A stretch of 64,000 nt of DNA, taken from assembly GCA_002842045.1 (NCBI GenBank), contig PHBX01000011.1:186001-250000 (forward strand), in the 5' to 3' direction. A program made the position numbers and the translations under genes. Shown in pieces: positions 1 through 8,437 of the stretch (position 1 is its first letter; each line of letters starts with the position of its first letter). The DNA is from Chloroflexi bacterium HGW-Chloroflexi-3. GTDB taxonomy: Bacteria > Chloroflexota > Anaerolineae > Anaerolineales > Anaerolineaceae. The notes under the pieces are model-generated. The model had not been told where the DNA came from. It did no database searches and saw nothing but the letters and a program-made list of their open reading frames with translations.

Positions 1-814
1 TCCAACCGTACCCTGCACAGGTTGTATCAGCGATCTGATTCCCTTTATCATCCCACCCCCACCATTCACGATAAATAGCTTCCAGATCCGGCCGGATGTG
101 TAATTCAGGCACATTGAAATGGGCTGAATAATAATAATCCGGGGGAAGCGCATTCAGGATAGTTTCAAAAATATGAACCCGCACTTGAACACCGTTACAG
201 CATTCCGAGTCAGCAATGCGACTTAATCCACGGATGGTGGCTAAAGGTGCTAGTACTTCAACCCGTTCAAGATTGCGGAAGCGTTCCTTAATGCGAACAA
301 TCACCTCTTTCATCACCAAACCACTGGCAATACTATCCGCAATGAAAGCGACTTTGACATTATCATGTTGTGGTTGGTTGAGGTCTTTATCTTTGAATAG
401 AGTCATTTCAACTTTGCGATTGTAAACAGGAACCGAACTATCAAAGACATGGTGGGCATCCAGGACGACTTCATCGGTGTAGTAGCCATAGGTTTCGTAA
501 ATAGCTTCGGGCACCTGATACTTCAAGCCTTCGCGTGCGATGGGAAAAATGGCTAAATTTTCCTGTTTGTTGGAAGTGATTGTTTCTCGCAATGGTGGAG
601 CATTGAAAATATCCTGCATCGCTTTCCACATCAAATTTGCACGGCCAGCACCCATCCAGACCTGCCCGGGTAAACTCAAAGTTTCGATACCTTTTAATTC
701 TTCGGGAGAAATCCCAATGAACTCCATTAAACGGGGATCGGGTTTTTTCCTCTCAATATAGATGAAACGCGCAGTAGAAGGAGTATGGTAAAAAACTAAT
801 TCAAGGTTTGTCAC
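1..814 (-). CDS. Unknown protein, 3' end cut by window edge
   Basis: A minus-strand frame stays open from the left edge to an in-frame double stop near 961-966. I translated it by hand. There is no ATG near its 5' end; the first ATG is at 727 and a GTG lies at 814, which I chose because it precedes a continuous, protein-like stretch (MTNLELVFYHT...). The start is uncertain. Visible segments include FIYIERKKPDPRLME, a charged middle, and a strand-turn-helix stretch FIADSIASG that loosely recalls the PRPP-binding loop of type I phosphoribosyltransferases; that resemblance is weak. The C-terminal part is rich in Tyr and Trp (YREWWGWDD). I do not recognise the family. The stop codon is outside the window. 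Confidence 0.6.
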   Translation of the reverse strand, partial: MTNLELVFYHTPSTARFIYIERKKPDPRLMEFIGISPEELKGIETLSLPGQVWMGAGRANLMWKAMQDIFNAPPLRETITSNKQENLAIFPIAREGLKYQVPEAIYETYGYYTDEVVLDAHHVFDSSVPVYNRKVEMTLFKDKDLNQPQHDNVKVAFIADSIASGLVMKEVIVRIKERFRNLERVEVLAPLATIRGLSRIADSECCNGVQVRVHIFETILNALPPDYYYSAHFNVPELHIRPDLEAIYREWWGWDDKGNQIADTTCAGYGW

Positions 815-843
815 GTCTCCCAGAGTGATTTTACCGGGACGAT

Positions 844-891
844 AAAAGCCGCTTCCTTCAGGTTTTTTTGTCTTGTAGGGAAGCGGCTTTT
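844..891 (-). repeat. 13-bp perfect hairpin upstream of partial gene
   Basis: Perfect inverted repeat, AAAAGCCGCTTCC at 844-856 and its complement at 879-891, with a 22-nt loop. Read on the minus strand the second arm ends in TTTTAT, so it could act as a terminator or attenuator in the leader of the partial gene that follows at about 814. The same bases can also be read as open frame, so it might instead be coding. Confidence 0.5.
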
Positions 892-940
892 CCAGGATCA
901 GGGAGCCTTCGATGAATGATCTGTCATCTTCAGAAAATCT

Positions 941-974
941 TAAAGAGACAGGCTGAGAGGTTCATCAGCCTGTC
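941..974 (-). terminator. Likely terminator after C39-like gene
   Basis: Ten-base-pair perfect stem (947-956 with 965-974) and an 8-nt loop, followed on the minus strand by TCTCTTT. It lies about 100 nt downstream of the stop of the minus-strand gene ending at 1076. Confidence 0.55.
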
Positions 975-1075
975 CTTAAGATTTTATCATTAAGTAAATG
1001 AAATGGGAAAGATAATTTAGTAATCACCAAATTTTCTATTCGAGAAAAGTGTTGGAATTGATCTTCCAGCACCTT

Positions 1076-2347
1076 TTACTTTAATTTGTACAAAGACTCC
1101 AAGGCGTCCCGGTAGGTTGGGCGCAACTGCAGGGCTATCTCGTAATCCTGCCGGGCTTTGTCAAATTCTCCCAATGCTTCGAAAGCCATTCCGCGCCAAT
1201 AATGTGACTCCTCCAGGCCGCGTTTGTTTAACATGGACAGAGTCGCTCGTGCCAGGTCGATCACAGACTGGTAACGTTCGTTTTCAAAATAGGTCTGATA
1301 GGCATCCACACGATACCAGAGCACGCGCCAGGGCCGTTGTTTTTCCTCAAGGGTGTTGTAGTGGGCAAACGCCTGATCAAAAACAGCGGCTGCTTCATCG
1401 ATTCGACCCAACCGGAAGAGGGTTTCTGCCTGGTTGAAGTATCCAAAAAACAAATCCCGGCCTTTTAAATCACTCAGTTCCGCTTCGGTTTTGTGTAAGG
1501 TTCTCTGGAAATTCTCAATTGGGTCATAATCTGCACCCAGAATGGATGCCAACTCGTTCTCACGCTCGGTAGGGTAGGCGACAAGATAGACAAAATTAAA
1601 ATCACGCCACCAGCGTGTTTCTAAATCCATATAAGCAACGGGCAGGTCGGGCATAATTAATGAATCCTGGGTGATCAACACCGAACGGGCATCATCATAT
1701 CCGCTGACGACCACATAATGTCCCATCCACCAATCGTTTGGTGGGTGATGACCGATCTCGATCAGTACTGGGAAACCGGCTGCAATCAATCGTTTGATTA
1801 AATCCAGGTCACCGCCAAACCGCAAGAGAGCCGACAGTTCTGTTTGCTGCTCAATAAAGGGCAGCATTTCCTCCGGCATCACATTGGCATCATCCTCGTT
1901 TGGCCGCAAAACTGCTTTGGTTGTGCGCTGATCTCCTTCCCAATCCCAGTATGAAAGTAGCATGGATAAGTTTGCGGGACCGCAATTGTTGAAACTTTGA
2001 TACTCATGCGGCACACCGGAGAGGATTACTGACTCAGGAATTGCCGTTGGTGTCTGCGTTATTGTTGGTGAAATTATGGGGGTGGGGGTCTCCGTTGGTG
2101 CGAAAGTCGCTGAAGGGGGGATTACTGAAATCTGAGTGTTTGATTCTGTAGCCAGGCTTAATTCTTCCTGAACGGGAGAAAAAGAGACTTGATCCGGGGG
2201 ATTGAGAAAGTAGTGGATTTTGGTCTGCAGCGAAGCCAACTGCCAGGCAAGCCGCGAATGCACCGGTGGCAATAAATAAAGACCTGCACATAGCAGCACC
2301 AGTACCAACAGACTTATGGTCGCGATCAGGATTTTCTGAGATTTCAT
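1076..2347 (-). CDS. Membrane-anchored C39-like peptidase with TPR repeats
   Basis: A 423-residue protein with an N-terminal hydrophobic segment (about residues 6-26) that should act as a signal anchor, then a Thr/Pro-rich linker (TPTPIISPTITQTPT), then a peptidase C39-like domain (about 110-260). The domain shows the expected catalytic Cys in NNCGPAN, His in GHYVVVSGYDD and an Asp in ITQDS, so the active site looks intact. The C-terminal 150 residues look like tetratricopeptide repeats (ALGEFDKARQDYEIALQLRP). Family knowledge: such domains are cysteine peptidases or related amidases acting outside the membrane; the substrate is unknown. It stands alone, with a likely terminator downstream. 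Proline-threonine linkers of this kind are common in secreted Chloroflexota proteins. Confidence 0.8.
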   Translation of the reverse strand: MKSQKILIATISLLVLVLLCAGLYLLPPVHSRLAWQLASLQTKIHYFLNPPDQVSFSPVQEELSLATESNTQISVIPPSATFAPTETPTPIISPTITQTPTAIPESVILSGVPHEYQSFNNCGPANLSMLLSYWDWEGDQRTTKAVLRPNEDDANVMPEEMLPFIEQQTELSALLRFGGDLDLIKRLIAAGFPVLIEIGHHPPNDWWMGHYVVVSGYDDARSVLITQDSLIMPDLPVAYMDLETRWWRDFNFVYLVAYPTERENELASILGADYDPIENFQRTLHKTEAELSDLKGRDLFFGYFNQAETLFRLGRIDEAAAVFDQAFAHYNTLEEKQRPWRVLWYRVDAYQTYFENERYQSVIDLARATLSMLNKRGLEESHYWRGMAFEALGEFDKARQDYEIALQLRPTYRDALESLYKLK

Positions 2348-2453
2348 GATTAATGCCTATGGTTATTTTAATGGATAAATTTAAAAAAAAATAATATTCA
2401 CCTAATTTATTAAAAATATTGAAATAATATATTATCTGTGTTATCATGCTATT

Positions 2454-2747
2454 ATGATACAATCCTTCAAGGATGCAGGTACAAGCGATATATTCAATGG
2501 CGAAAATACAAAATCTGCACGAAGAACTTGTCCCGCATCTTTGTGGACAATTGCTGGTCGGAAACTGGATCTTCTAGACTCTGTGATATCACTGAACGAA
2601 TTGAGAATTCCACCTGGAAATCGGTTAGAAGAGTTGTCCGGCTCGAGGTTTGGACAATATAGCATTCGAATAAATGATAAATATCGTATTAGTTTTGAAT
2701 GGACAGAAAATGGTCCGGATAATGTTGAGATTGTGGATTACCATTAA
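2454..2747 (+). CDS. higB: HigB-type toxin (RelE/ParE fold)
   Basis: A 97-residue protein of the usual HigB size. The conserved features visible are LDSVISLNELRIPPGNRLEEL, read as the helix-turn typical of plasmid-maintenance killer proteins, and the final strand pair GQYSIRINDKYRISFEW followed by VEIVDYH. Family knowledge: HigB toxins are ribosome-dependent mRNA interferases with a RelE-like fold. It sits 17 nt before a HigA antitoxin, the toxin-first order typical of hig loci. No clear ribosome-binding site precedes the ATG at 2454, which fits low expression of the toxin. Confidence 0.85.
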   Translation: MIQSFKDAGTSDIFNGENTKSARRTCPASLWTIAGRKLDLLDSVISLNELRIPPGNRLEELSGSRFGQYSIRINDKYRISFEWTENGPDNVEIVDYH

Positions 2748-2764
2748 GTAACAGGAGTGAGAAA

Positions 2765-3076
2765 ATGATTCGTATACCCACAAAAAGAACGCCTACCCAT
2801 CCAGGGGAAATGCTTCTGGAAGAATTTCTCAACCCTATGGGATTGACACAAAGAGAATTGGCCGATGGCATCCTGGTTCCTTATCAGAGGATTAATGACA
2901 TCGTCAATGGCCGGAGAGGAATTACTCCCAGTACCGCATTAAGACTTGCAAAATTTTTCAACTCCTCGCCAGACTTTTGGATGAATGTCCAACTAAGATG
3001 GGAGATGTTTTTTGCTGCCAAAGAAGAAAAAAACATCCTCAATAAAATATCTCCAGCCGATACATTGGTTGGATGA
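2765..3076 (+). CDS. higA: HigA-type antitoxin, XRE helix-turn-helix
   Basis: A 103-residue protein with the HigA signature PTHPGEMLLEEFLNPMGLT at the N-terminus, then a helix-turn-helix (QRELADGILVPYQRINDIVNGRRGITP) and SSPDFWMNVQ. It should neutralise the toxin encoded just upstream and repress the pair. A good ribosome-binding site (AGGAG) precedes ATG 2765. The 3' end runs into a tRNA-like remnant on the opposite strand, so the pair probably sits at the edge of an integrated segment. Confidence 0.88.
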   Translation: MIRIPTKRTPTHPGEMLLEEFLNPMGLTQRELADGILVPYQRINDIVNGRRGITPSTALRLAKFFNSSPDFWMNVQLRWEMFFAAKEEKNILNKISPADTLVG

Positions 3077-3125
3077 ACCGCCGACCTCACGGACCCGAAC
3101 CGTGCACTCAAACAACTTAACTTAG
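3071..3125 (-). pseudogene. Decayed tRNA-like sequence
   Basis: On the minus strand 3081-3110 matches the intact tRNA-Val at 8261-8290 at about 24 of 30 positions, spanning the anticodon arm and part of the variable region. The anticodon stem CACGG/CCGTG is preserved with loop TTCGGGT (anticodon would be CGG), while the D arm is degraded and the acceptor ends are missing. I read it as a remnant of a tRNA gene, not a functional one. Confidence 0.45.
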
Positions 3126-3144
3126 GTTTAGAATTACGATTTCT

Positions 3145-3603
3145 TTATTCATCTTCCTGCTCTGGTTTTCCACCTAGCAAACTGAGCTGGTTTGTAAATG
3201 ACTTACCTTTTTGTTTTTGGGCTCTCTGGAATGTGACATTTGATGGTGGCAGCTGTGGTTCTTTGCCTTTGAGCAGTTCTTCGATGGTGAAGATCTGCAG
3301 TTTTGGGTAGTCTTTGTTCCAGAGTTTGGAATGGTAGAATCCGACCTCGGCTGCTTCTTTGAGCATGGGTTTGGTAGGTTCTTCCAGGGAGATGAAAATT
3401 CCTATTGGTGCCTGGGTGCGGTTCATAGTCCCGACCAGGTCGCGGATTTGGGCTGAAGATTGCTCTCCGTATTTGTCTTTGAAGGGGACGTTATAAGTGC
3501 GGTTTGAGTTGAACGGTGGATCAAGGTAGATCAGATCTACGGATTCATCGGGGATGTAGTTGCGGAGGATGTCGAGGTTGTCGCCGTAGTAGAGTGTGTT
3601 CAT
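3145..3603 (-). pseudogene. DNA methyltransferase with internal deletion
   Basis: A 152-residue frame starts like a full site-specific adenine DNA methyltransferase: LYYGDNLDILRNYIP and DLIYLDPPFNSNRTYN with the catalytic DPPF motif. Right after KYGEQSSAQI it jumps to RDLVGTMNRTQAPIGIFISL, which belongs to the C-terminal third of the same family. The central part, including motif I, is missing, while the reading frame is kept. Full-length relatives are roughly 400 residues or more, so I judge this inactive. It follows the PIN gene by one base. Confidence 0.75.
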
Positions 3604-3604
3604 A

Positions 3605-4123
3605 TTAATTCTTTTTTGTAAGATCTTCAGATTTATTTAATAGACTTGGCTGAAGCGTATAAGGATGACAAATTTTTAAACCAATTTCTGGACCAAATTT
3701 CACAAGACCATCGTCATAGGTAAAAAATTCACTGATTGACCGATAATGTTTATTTATCCAAATTGCGGTAGCCAAGTGAATTGCATCTTTTGATTTTAAA
3801 ACTCTTCTTTTAGGTAAAGAATTGCGAATTAAATCACGAGCAATTTCTGCTATTGATTCGTTGAATTCAACTAAATTAATAGATGGGTCAGACCATAGTT
3901 GGTCAATTACAGAAATAATGCTCGGATCTAATTTCCATTTTATTTTTTCCTCACTCCCATGAGCTACCTCAACAATACTGATTGTTGAGGTAAGTACCTT
4001 CTTTTTTTCGTTTAATATATTTCTCCAAACGTCTTCAATTATGTTTCCTCTTTCAGGTTCATCATTGATGTATGATAAGAAAATACAGCTATCCCAATAA
4101 ATTAATGAGTCGTTATTCTTCAT
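3605..4123 (-). CDS. PIN-domain protein, possible toxin
   Basis: A 172-residue PIN-domain protein. The acidic residues expected for metal binding are visible: Asp in IYWDSCIFL near residue 11, Glu in IVEVAHG near 48, Asp in SKDAIHLATA near 113 and the pair in FTYDDGL near 137. Family knowledge: PIN proteins are metal-dependent RNases, often VapC toxins. Its start overlaps the end of the preceding 251-residue gene by 11 bp, so the two are translationally coupled. That partner has an antitoxin-like C-terminus, so a toxin-antitoxin role is inferred, not shown. Confidence 0.78.
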   Translation of the reverse strand: MKNNDSLIYWDSCIFLSYINDEPERGNIIEDVWRNILNEKKKVLTSTISIVEVAHGSEEKIKWKLDPSIISVIDQLWSDPSINLVEFNESIAEIARDLIRNSLPKRRVLKSKDAIHLATAIWINKHYRSISEFFTYDDGLVKFGPEIGLKICHPYTLQPSLLNKSEDLTKKN

Positions 4124-4868
4124 CTCTTAACCGCCTTATGATGTTCTCCGCTTTTTCAGTACCTTCTTTCCAGGGTATGATCCCCCTGGCTTTTAAGAAA
4201 TTCCCCTGGGGCTTATCGGTAAGAATTTTTATATCTTCAATATTTCTGATTTCATTTGGCCTGCCGGTTGTAACATCTCTTTTAATATGGCCAGTCACAA
4301 TAACATCTTTATCCCAAATCTCTTTTAGTAATTCCTTTTTATCTTCGTCAACAACACATTTAATAGCTCTATCAAATAGGTTATCATAAAGAATAAATCT
4401 TAAAGTTTGCCTACTGGATAAGGTCTCAACTCTGCCTGTTATTGTTCCATAAACAAGGGTTTTATCTTTTTCACTAATAATATCTGGAGATTGATATACC
4501 TCAACAAAGAAATCTGGGGTCGTAATAAAGTCAATGGAGCTAACTTTTCCATTTATTACTTTAATTAATTGGTTAGCAGCCTTGGTTACTTTTTGATTGT
4601 ATGGAATAGGTCTTTTCTTGCTTAAAGCCATACCTGTTGTTTCAAAGCCGATTACCACCTTTTCGACCTTATCCATTTCATGGTAATAGCCCTTAATGCC
4701 AGTATATGCCGATCCGACTTCTAACTCGTCAATACTCCATTCAATTTTTGTTCCTGGCTCAATTTGTTTGGTTAATTCTGTAATTAAGGTATGAAGATTT
4801 TGTAAGGATTTTGCGTAAATATCAAGAGGCACTTCACCATACAATTTCATGCCAATTCTGTTTTTCAT
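4113..4868 (-). CDS. Unknown protein with OB-like domain, PIN partner
   Basis: About 251 residues. I start it at ATG 4868, which has a GAGG ribosome-binding site, not at the upstream TTG at 4931. The N-terminal half is mixed alpha/beta (KLYGEVPLDIYAKSLQNL). The region near residues 145-220 (YGTITGRVETLSSR, then IVTGHIKRD) reads like a five-stranded OB-type barrel. The last residues (GIIPWKEGTEKAENIIRRL) resemble the short C-terminal tails by which antitoxins block PIN toxins. It overlaps the PIN gene by 11 bp. I do not recognise a named family. Confidence 0.65.
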   Translation of the reverse strand: MKNRIGMKLYGEVPLDIYAKSLQNLHTLITELTKQIEPGTKIEWSIDELEVGSAYTGIKGYYHEMDKVEKVVIGFETTGMALSKKRPIPYNQKVTKAANQLIKVINGKVSSIDFITTPDFFVEVYQSPDIISEKDKTLVYGTITGRVETLSSRQTLRFILYDNLFDRAIKCVVDEDKKELLKEIWDKDVIVTGHIKRDVTTGRPNEIRNIEDIKILTDKPQGNFLKARGIIPWKEGTEKAENIIRRLRDEE

Positions 4869-4958
4869 TTTATCCTCATGAAAGTGATAATGGATTTTTA
4901 TTATTTTATGACAATATAAGTAATACCTCAACTCCTTTCGTTAGCTTTTACTTATTAA

Positions 4959-5207
4959 TCACCTATGATTACATTCAAAGATGGTATTCGAGATTTTTAT
5001 CAGGTAGTCATTTTCAACCAGTGATACAAAGTCGTCTTTGAATTTTTGCCACGGAAAGGGGAGTCTAATCAGGCTGTTTTTAATTGAGATGTATGTGATG
5101 TTGTCCTGGACAACCACGGAAAACTGGTTATTTATGAAGTCTTTTTTGACCCAAAGTTTTATGATTTCATTCAGATCGCTTTGACTTTCAGTGAGCTTGG
5201 CTTGCAT
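4959..5207 (-). CDS. Small hypothetical protein
   Basis: An 82-residue protein with a plausible AAGGA ribosome-binding site seven bases before ATG 5207. It has a short N-terminal helix and then alternating strands (VVVQDNITYISI), no membrane segment and no motif I recognise. It is between the 78-residue gene and the OB/PIN pair on the same strand, so it may be part of one transcript running from the exonuclease gene. Confidence 0.5.
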   Translation of the reverse strand: MQAKLTESQSDLNEIIKLWVKKDFINNQFSVVVQDNITYISIKNSLIRLPFPWQKFKDDFVSLVENDYLIKISNTIFECNHR

Positions 5208-5218
5208 TGAAATCCTTC

Positions 5219-5455
5219 TTAAGATTTATTATTTTTTCTTTTCTTATCTTTCAACTCTGAAAAATCATTCTCCATAGCTTCGTTGAATTCTTTTACATAA
5301 TGCTTGGCTTTTTGTTGTTCTTTAAAGACAGCGTCATAAAGGTCATAAACTTCTGAAATAGATCCTGAAATTCCAATGTGATCAGCCATCAAGATGACAC
5401 CTTCCATAATTTTTTCGGGCGGTAAACTAATAAATTTTTTCACACTCTTTTCCAT
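5219..5455 (-). CDS. Small hypothetical protein, helical
   Basis: A 78-residue protein with a strong AAGGAGG ribosome-binding site before ATG 5455. It looks largely helical and ends in a basic tail (KDKKRKNNKS). No family is recognised. It lies 17 bp after the exonuclease-BRCT gene and 11 bp before the next small gene, consistent with an operon. Confidence 0.5.
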   Translation of the reverse strand: MEKSVKKFISLPPEKIMEGVILMADHIGISGSISEVYDLYDAVFKEQQKAKHYVKEFNEAMENDFSELKDKKRKNNKS

Positions 5456-5472
5456 TCTTCCATCCTCCTTTT

Positions 5473-6348
5473 CTAAGATGATTCAATCAATTCAAAGAAA
5501 TCATCTTCGGACAATATTCTTATACACTGGCCATTCAAGATAGCTTTTTCTGCCTGTTTTTGTTTTGAGCTTTTCGAGTTGCCTTTCAAACTTCGTGGAT
5601 CCAATTCACCAATTACTAAAATGGTTGTAGATAGGTTGAAACTATTGATAACATTACACCCTGCATTTGCGGCAAGTGTCGCGGCTTGATTTCTTGGAAT
5701 GGACAACTTCCCAGTAAATAGTAAAGTTTCTCCATATAAAAACCCTTCAGGACTTCCCGGTTGGCTTATTGATGGAGGTGGAACAAGGTCTCTCGACAAA
5801 TCGATAGTTTTATTTGCTCTTTTCAACCAATCACATATTTTTATATTCGATTCTTTTATAGCTTCGACAACTATTTGACCTGCAACACGTGAATCAGCTA
5901 GGGCATCGTGGTGATTAAACAAAATTCCTAAATCATTTGCAACACAAGCTAATCCAAATCCGTCTCTTGCATATTGATCCCATGTGTGACGGACAATTCT
6001 TGATGCATCTATATATTTAAAAATTGGCATATTTATTGAATACTTATTGCATGCTTTTCTTAGGGAACCTAAATCAAAGGTTGTGTATGATAGAAGAATG
6101 TCGTTATTTAAGAAATTCAAGAACTCATTGAAAGTATCTGGAAATGTCGATGAATGCTTTACGGTGTCTGGAGTAATACGATGGATTCCAATATGAAAAT
6201 CATTGAATAAATCTTCTGGATTTACATAAGTACTGAACTCATCAACGATTTCATAATTCATGAACCTTACAGCTCCAATTTGACAAATGCTTGAAACATC
6301 ATAATTTGCGGTTTCTACATCTATTACTACGAATGAGTTATCTTGCAT
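5473..6348 (-). CDS. DEDDh exonuclease with C-terminal BRCT domain
   Basis: About 291 residues from ATG 6348, chosen over the longer frame because AGAGGG lies six bases upstream. The N-terminal half is a DnaQ/RNase T-type 3'-5' exonuclease: FVVIDVETA supplies Asp and Glu, SYTTFDLGSL the second Asp, and HHDALADSRVAG the catalytic His and last Asp. After a Pro-rich linker comes a BRCT domain (GFLYGETLLFTGKLSI to the end). The same arrangement is known in proteins annotated as DNA polymerase III epsilon-like. The BRCT domain should direct it to DNA ends or ligase-like partners. It heads the AT-rich minus-strand cluster that ends in the PIN and methyltransferase remnants. Confidence 0.82.
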   Translation of the reverse strand: MQDNSFVVIDVETANYDVSSICQIGAVRFMNYEIVDEFSTYVNPEDLFNDFHIGIHRITPDTVKHSSTFPDTFNEFLNFLNNDILLSYTTFDLGSLRKACNKYSINMPIFKYIDASRIVRHTWDQYARDGFGLACVANDLGILFNHHDALADSRVAGQIVVEAIKESNIKICDWLKRANKTIDLSRDLVPPPSISQPGSPEGFLYGETLLFTGKLSIPRNQAATLAANAGCNVINSFNLSTTILVIGELDPRSLKGNSKSSKQKQAEKAILNGQCIRILSEDDFFELIESS

Positions 6349-6842
6349 TGATTTCCCTCTTAAATTCCAGGAATTTCTATCTTGCATAATTTGGAAAAAT
6401 GCTTTATTATTAGAACTATTGATCTATATTTACCAAATTCGATAGAAAAATAATTTATTATTGTGTAGATCATCCTCGAAAAATGATGAGGTAACTTATA
6501 GTATTCACAATTTATTATAGCAAATGAAAAAAATATATTCAAAATTTATCAATTCACAAATTCATTATTCAATAATTTTTTTAAGGAGTTTCACGTGACT
6601 TTGAATTTATACAAAATAATTCTGAGAAATTTCTTGGTTGGGCAAAATATAATTTTTTTGGTGTCATTAAAATTTAATTAAAGGAATTGAAGAAAAACAT
6701 GTAATTAAGTATGTATAGCAATTGGAAATCAGTATTAAACTAAAAAACGATAATGAAAATATTATCTTTCATAAGCGAGCTTTATAAACTTAATTTTTCA
6801 GTATAGTACTTGATTTATTTTTTTAGTAAACGTTCGAATTGG
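6349..6842. other. AT-rich intergenic region, no gene seen
   Basis: Very AT-rich spacer between divergent genes (exonuclease to the left, Mrr-like nuclease to the right). It must contain both promoters. I see no RNA gene and no convincing repeat in it. Confidence 0.5.
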
Positions 6843-8027
6843 ATGTGTATGATGAAGAGAAGTAATAGAAAAAGAAAAAACACTAAAGCACCAACTAATT
6901 CAACACGAGCAAAAGGTGATATTGTCGAACAAATAGTGGCTTCAATGCATAAAAACCAAAATGTAATGGTTGAAAGAAATGTGTTTCTTAAAACCATGGA
7001 TGGAAGTCAAAGGACTCGAGAAATTGATGTACTTATTTCAACATTTGTTGCTGGATACCCAGTGAATATTCCAATAGAGTGCAAAAATGAAAATAAACCA
7101 ATTGGAGTAGGAAAAATTGATGAATTTATTGGAAAATTACAGGATGTGGGAATTCCAAAACAATTAGGTGTATTTGTCTCTGCAAGTGGATTCACTAAAG
7201 GAGCAATAACACGAGCGAATGATGCGGGGATAAAAACATTTTTACTTAACGGTAAAAATAATAATCTTCATCGAGAATTAATTAAGGCTTTCCAATCGAT
7301 TATTTACCTTCTCTTGTCAATTACAAATATCACTATAACAAATAATTATGGTGGAAAATCACAAGCACACGAAATGCTATTCTTTGTTGACAGTAATGGA
7401 AATCACTGTGGTTCTATTGCGGACTTGGTTTGGATTGAATGGGTAAAGAGAAGAATTCCAGAAGATTTGGGAAAACAAAAAATAAAATTGAACTTACCAA
7501 AAGATTGGTTTCAGATAGTGAATGGAATTGTCGTTGAAGTAATTGAAATAAGCGTTGATATATTAATAACAGGTCATGTTATAACAATTCCAGGATTAAT
7601 TCATCAAAATAAATTAATTAATGCAGCATCGAACGCTGTAGAAAAATGGGAAATAGAAACAAGTTTTGAAAATCAACCAATAACCCTTGAAGAAATTACA
7701 TTTACGTCAAATGAGGAATTACAATCATTTTTTCATAAGGGGGAAGGAAAAATAAAATTAATTGTTGGTAATTACAGACTACCTAGAATTAGGTGGATGG
7801 CATTATATTGGCCGCCAAGCGAAAGTGCATTACGGAAATTACATGAATTACTACATCAATCTATTGAAAATGGTTCAAAATTTGATATCACGAAATTGAG
7901 AATTGAGGATATTGAAGGAGCCAATTTTCAAACAATTTGGGACCCAATAATCGAAAACTATCCCCCCATGAAACTACTAGAAAAAATGCCAATTAATGAA
8001 GAAGATAAATCAAGAAATGATAATTAA
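6843..8027 (+). CDS. Mrr-like restriction endonuclease
   Basis: About 394 residues. I place the start near the ATG cluster at 6843-6852; the longer frame begins with TTG at 6810. The N-terminal 130 residues form a PD-(D/E)xK nuclease fold: TREIDVLIS supplies the Asp, PIECKN the ExK, followed by the GVFVSASGFTKGAI strand-helix that is typical of Mrr-type restriction endonucleases. The remaining 260 residues are not recognised and may recognise substrate. Composition is very AT-rich, unlike the gyrA gene next door, which suggests transfer. It lies against tRNA-Val, a common place for acquired genes. Target, possibly modified DNA, is inferred from the family. Confidence 0.72.
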   Translation: MCMMKRSNRKRKNTKAPTNSTRAKGDIVEQIVASMHKNQNVMVERNVFLKTMDGSQRTREIDVLISTFVAGYPVNIPIECKNENKPIGVGKIDEFIGKLQDVGIPKQLGVFVSASGFTKGAITRANDAGIKTFLLNGKNNNLHRELIKAFQSIIYLLLSITNITITNNYGGKSQAHEMLFFVDSNGNHCGSIADLVWIEWVKRRIPEDLGKQKIKLNLPKDWFQIVNGIVVEVIEISVDILITGHVITIPGLIHQNKLINAASNAVEKWEIETSFENQPITLEEITFTSNEELQSFFHKGEGKIKLIVGNYRLPRIRWMALYWPPSESALRKLHELLHQSIENGSKFDITKLRIEDIEGANFQTIWDPIIENYPPMKLLEKMPINEEDKSRNDN

Positions 8028-8185
8028 TATGTTTTTACTAATTATAAACAATTAAAAATATTGAAACAGAATTAAATAACAAAGCGAAAAACTTATTTAA
8101 GAAAAATGCGGGTAACTGATGACCTCGCTGGAAACTAACCGTGGATATATAGGTTGAAGATACTGGTAGTGATTTTGTTACCTGT

Positions 8186-8222
8186 GGCATCACAGGAAGG
8201 GGAATTGTTATTCTGTGATGCC
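8186..8222. repeat. Inverted repeat downstream of tRNA-Val
   Basis: Perfect 10-bp arms GGCATCACAG and CTGTGATGCC separated by 17 nt. It sits 16 bp beyond the 3' end of the minus-strand tRNA-Val. No T-run follows on the tRNA's strand, so it is not a simple terminator. It may mark the junction of the acquired segment. Confidence 0.45.
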
Positions 8223-8237
8223 TTCGGTAGCCATTTA

Positions 8238-8311
<74 letters not shown>

Positions 8312-8361
8312 TTGGTGAGGGTGATTATAGCAAATACAGCCTGAACACGCCTGTAGTGAGG

Positions 8362-8367
8362 TATAAT
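8362..8367 (+). promoter_or_regulatory. Possible -10 box of gyrA
   Basis: TATAAT about 70 nt before the gyrA start. No good -35 hexamer is at the proper distance, so this is a weak call based on the -10 box alone. Confidence 0.35.
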
Positions 8368-8437
8368 TAGGGTTTGGGGAAGTCATTTAAATGAAGATTT
8401 ACCAGCCTACGCGCTGATAATTGGAGGACGAACGAAC

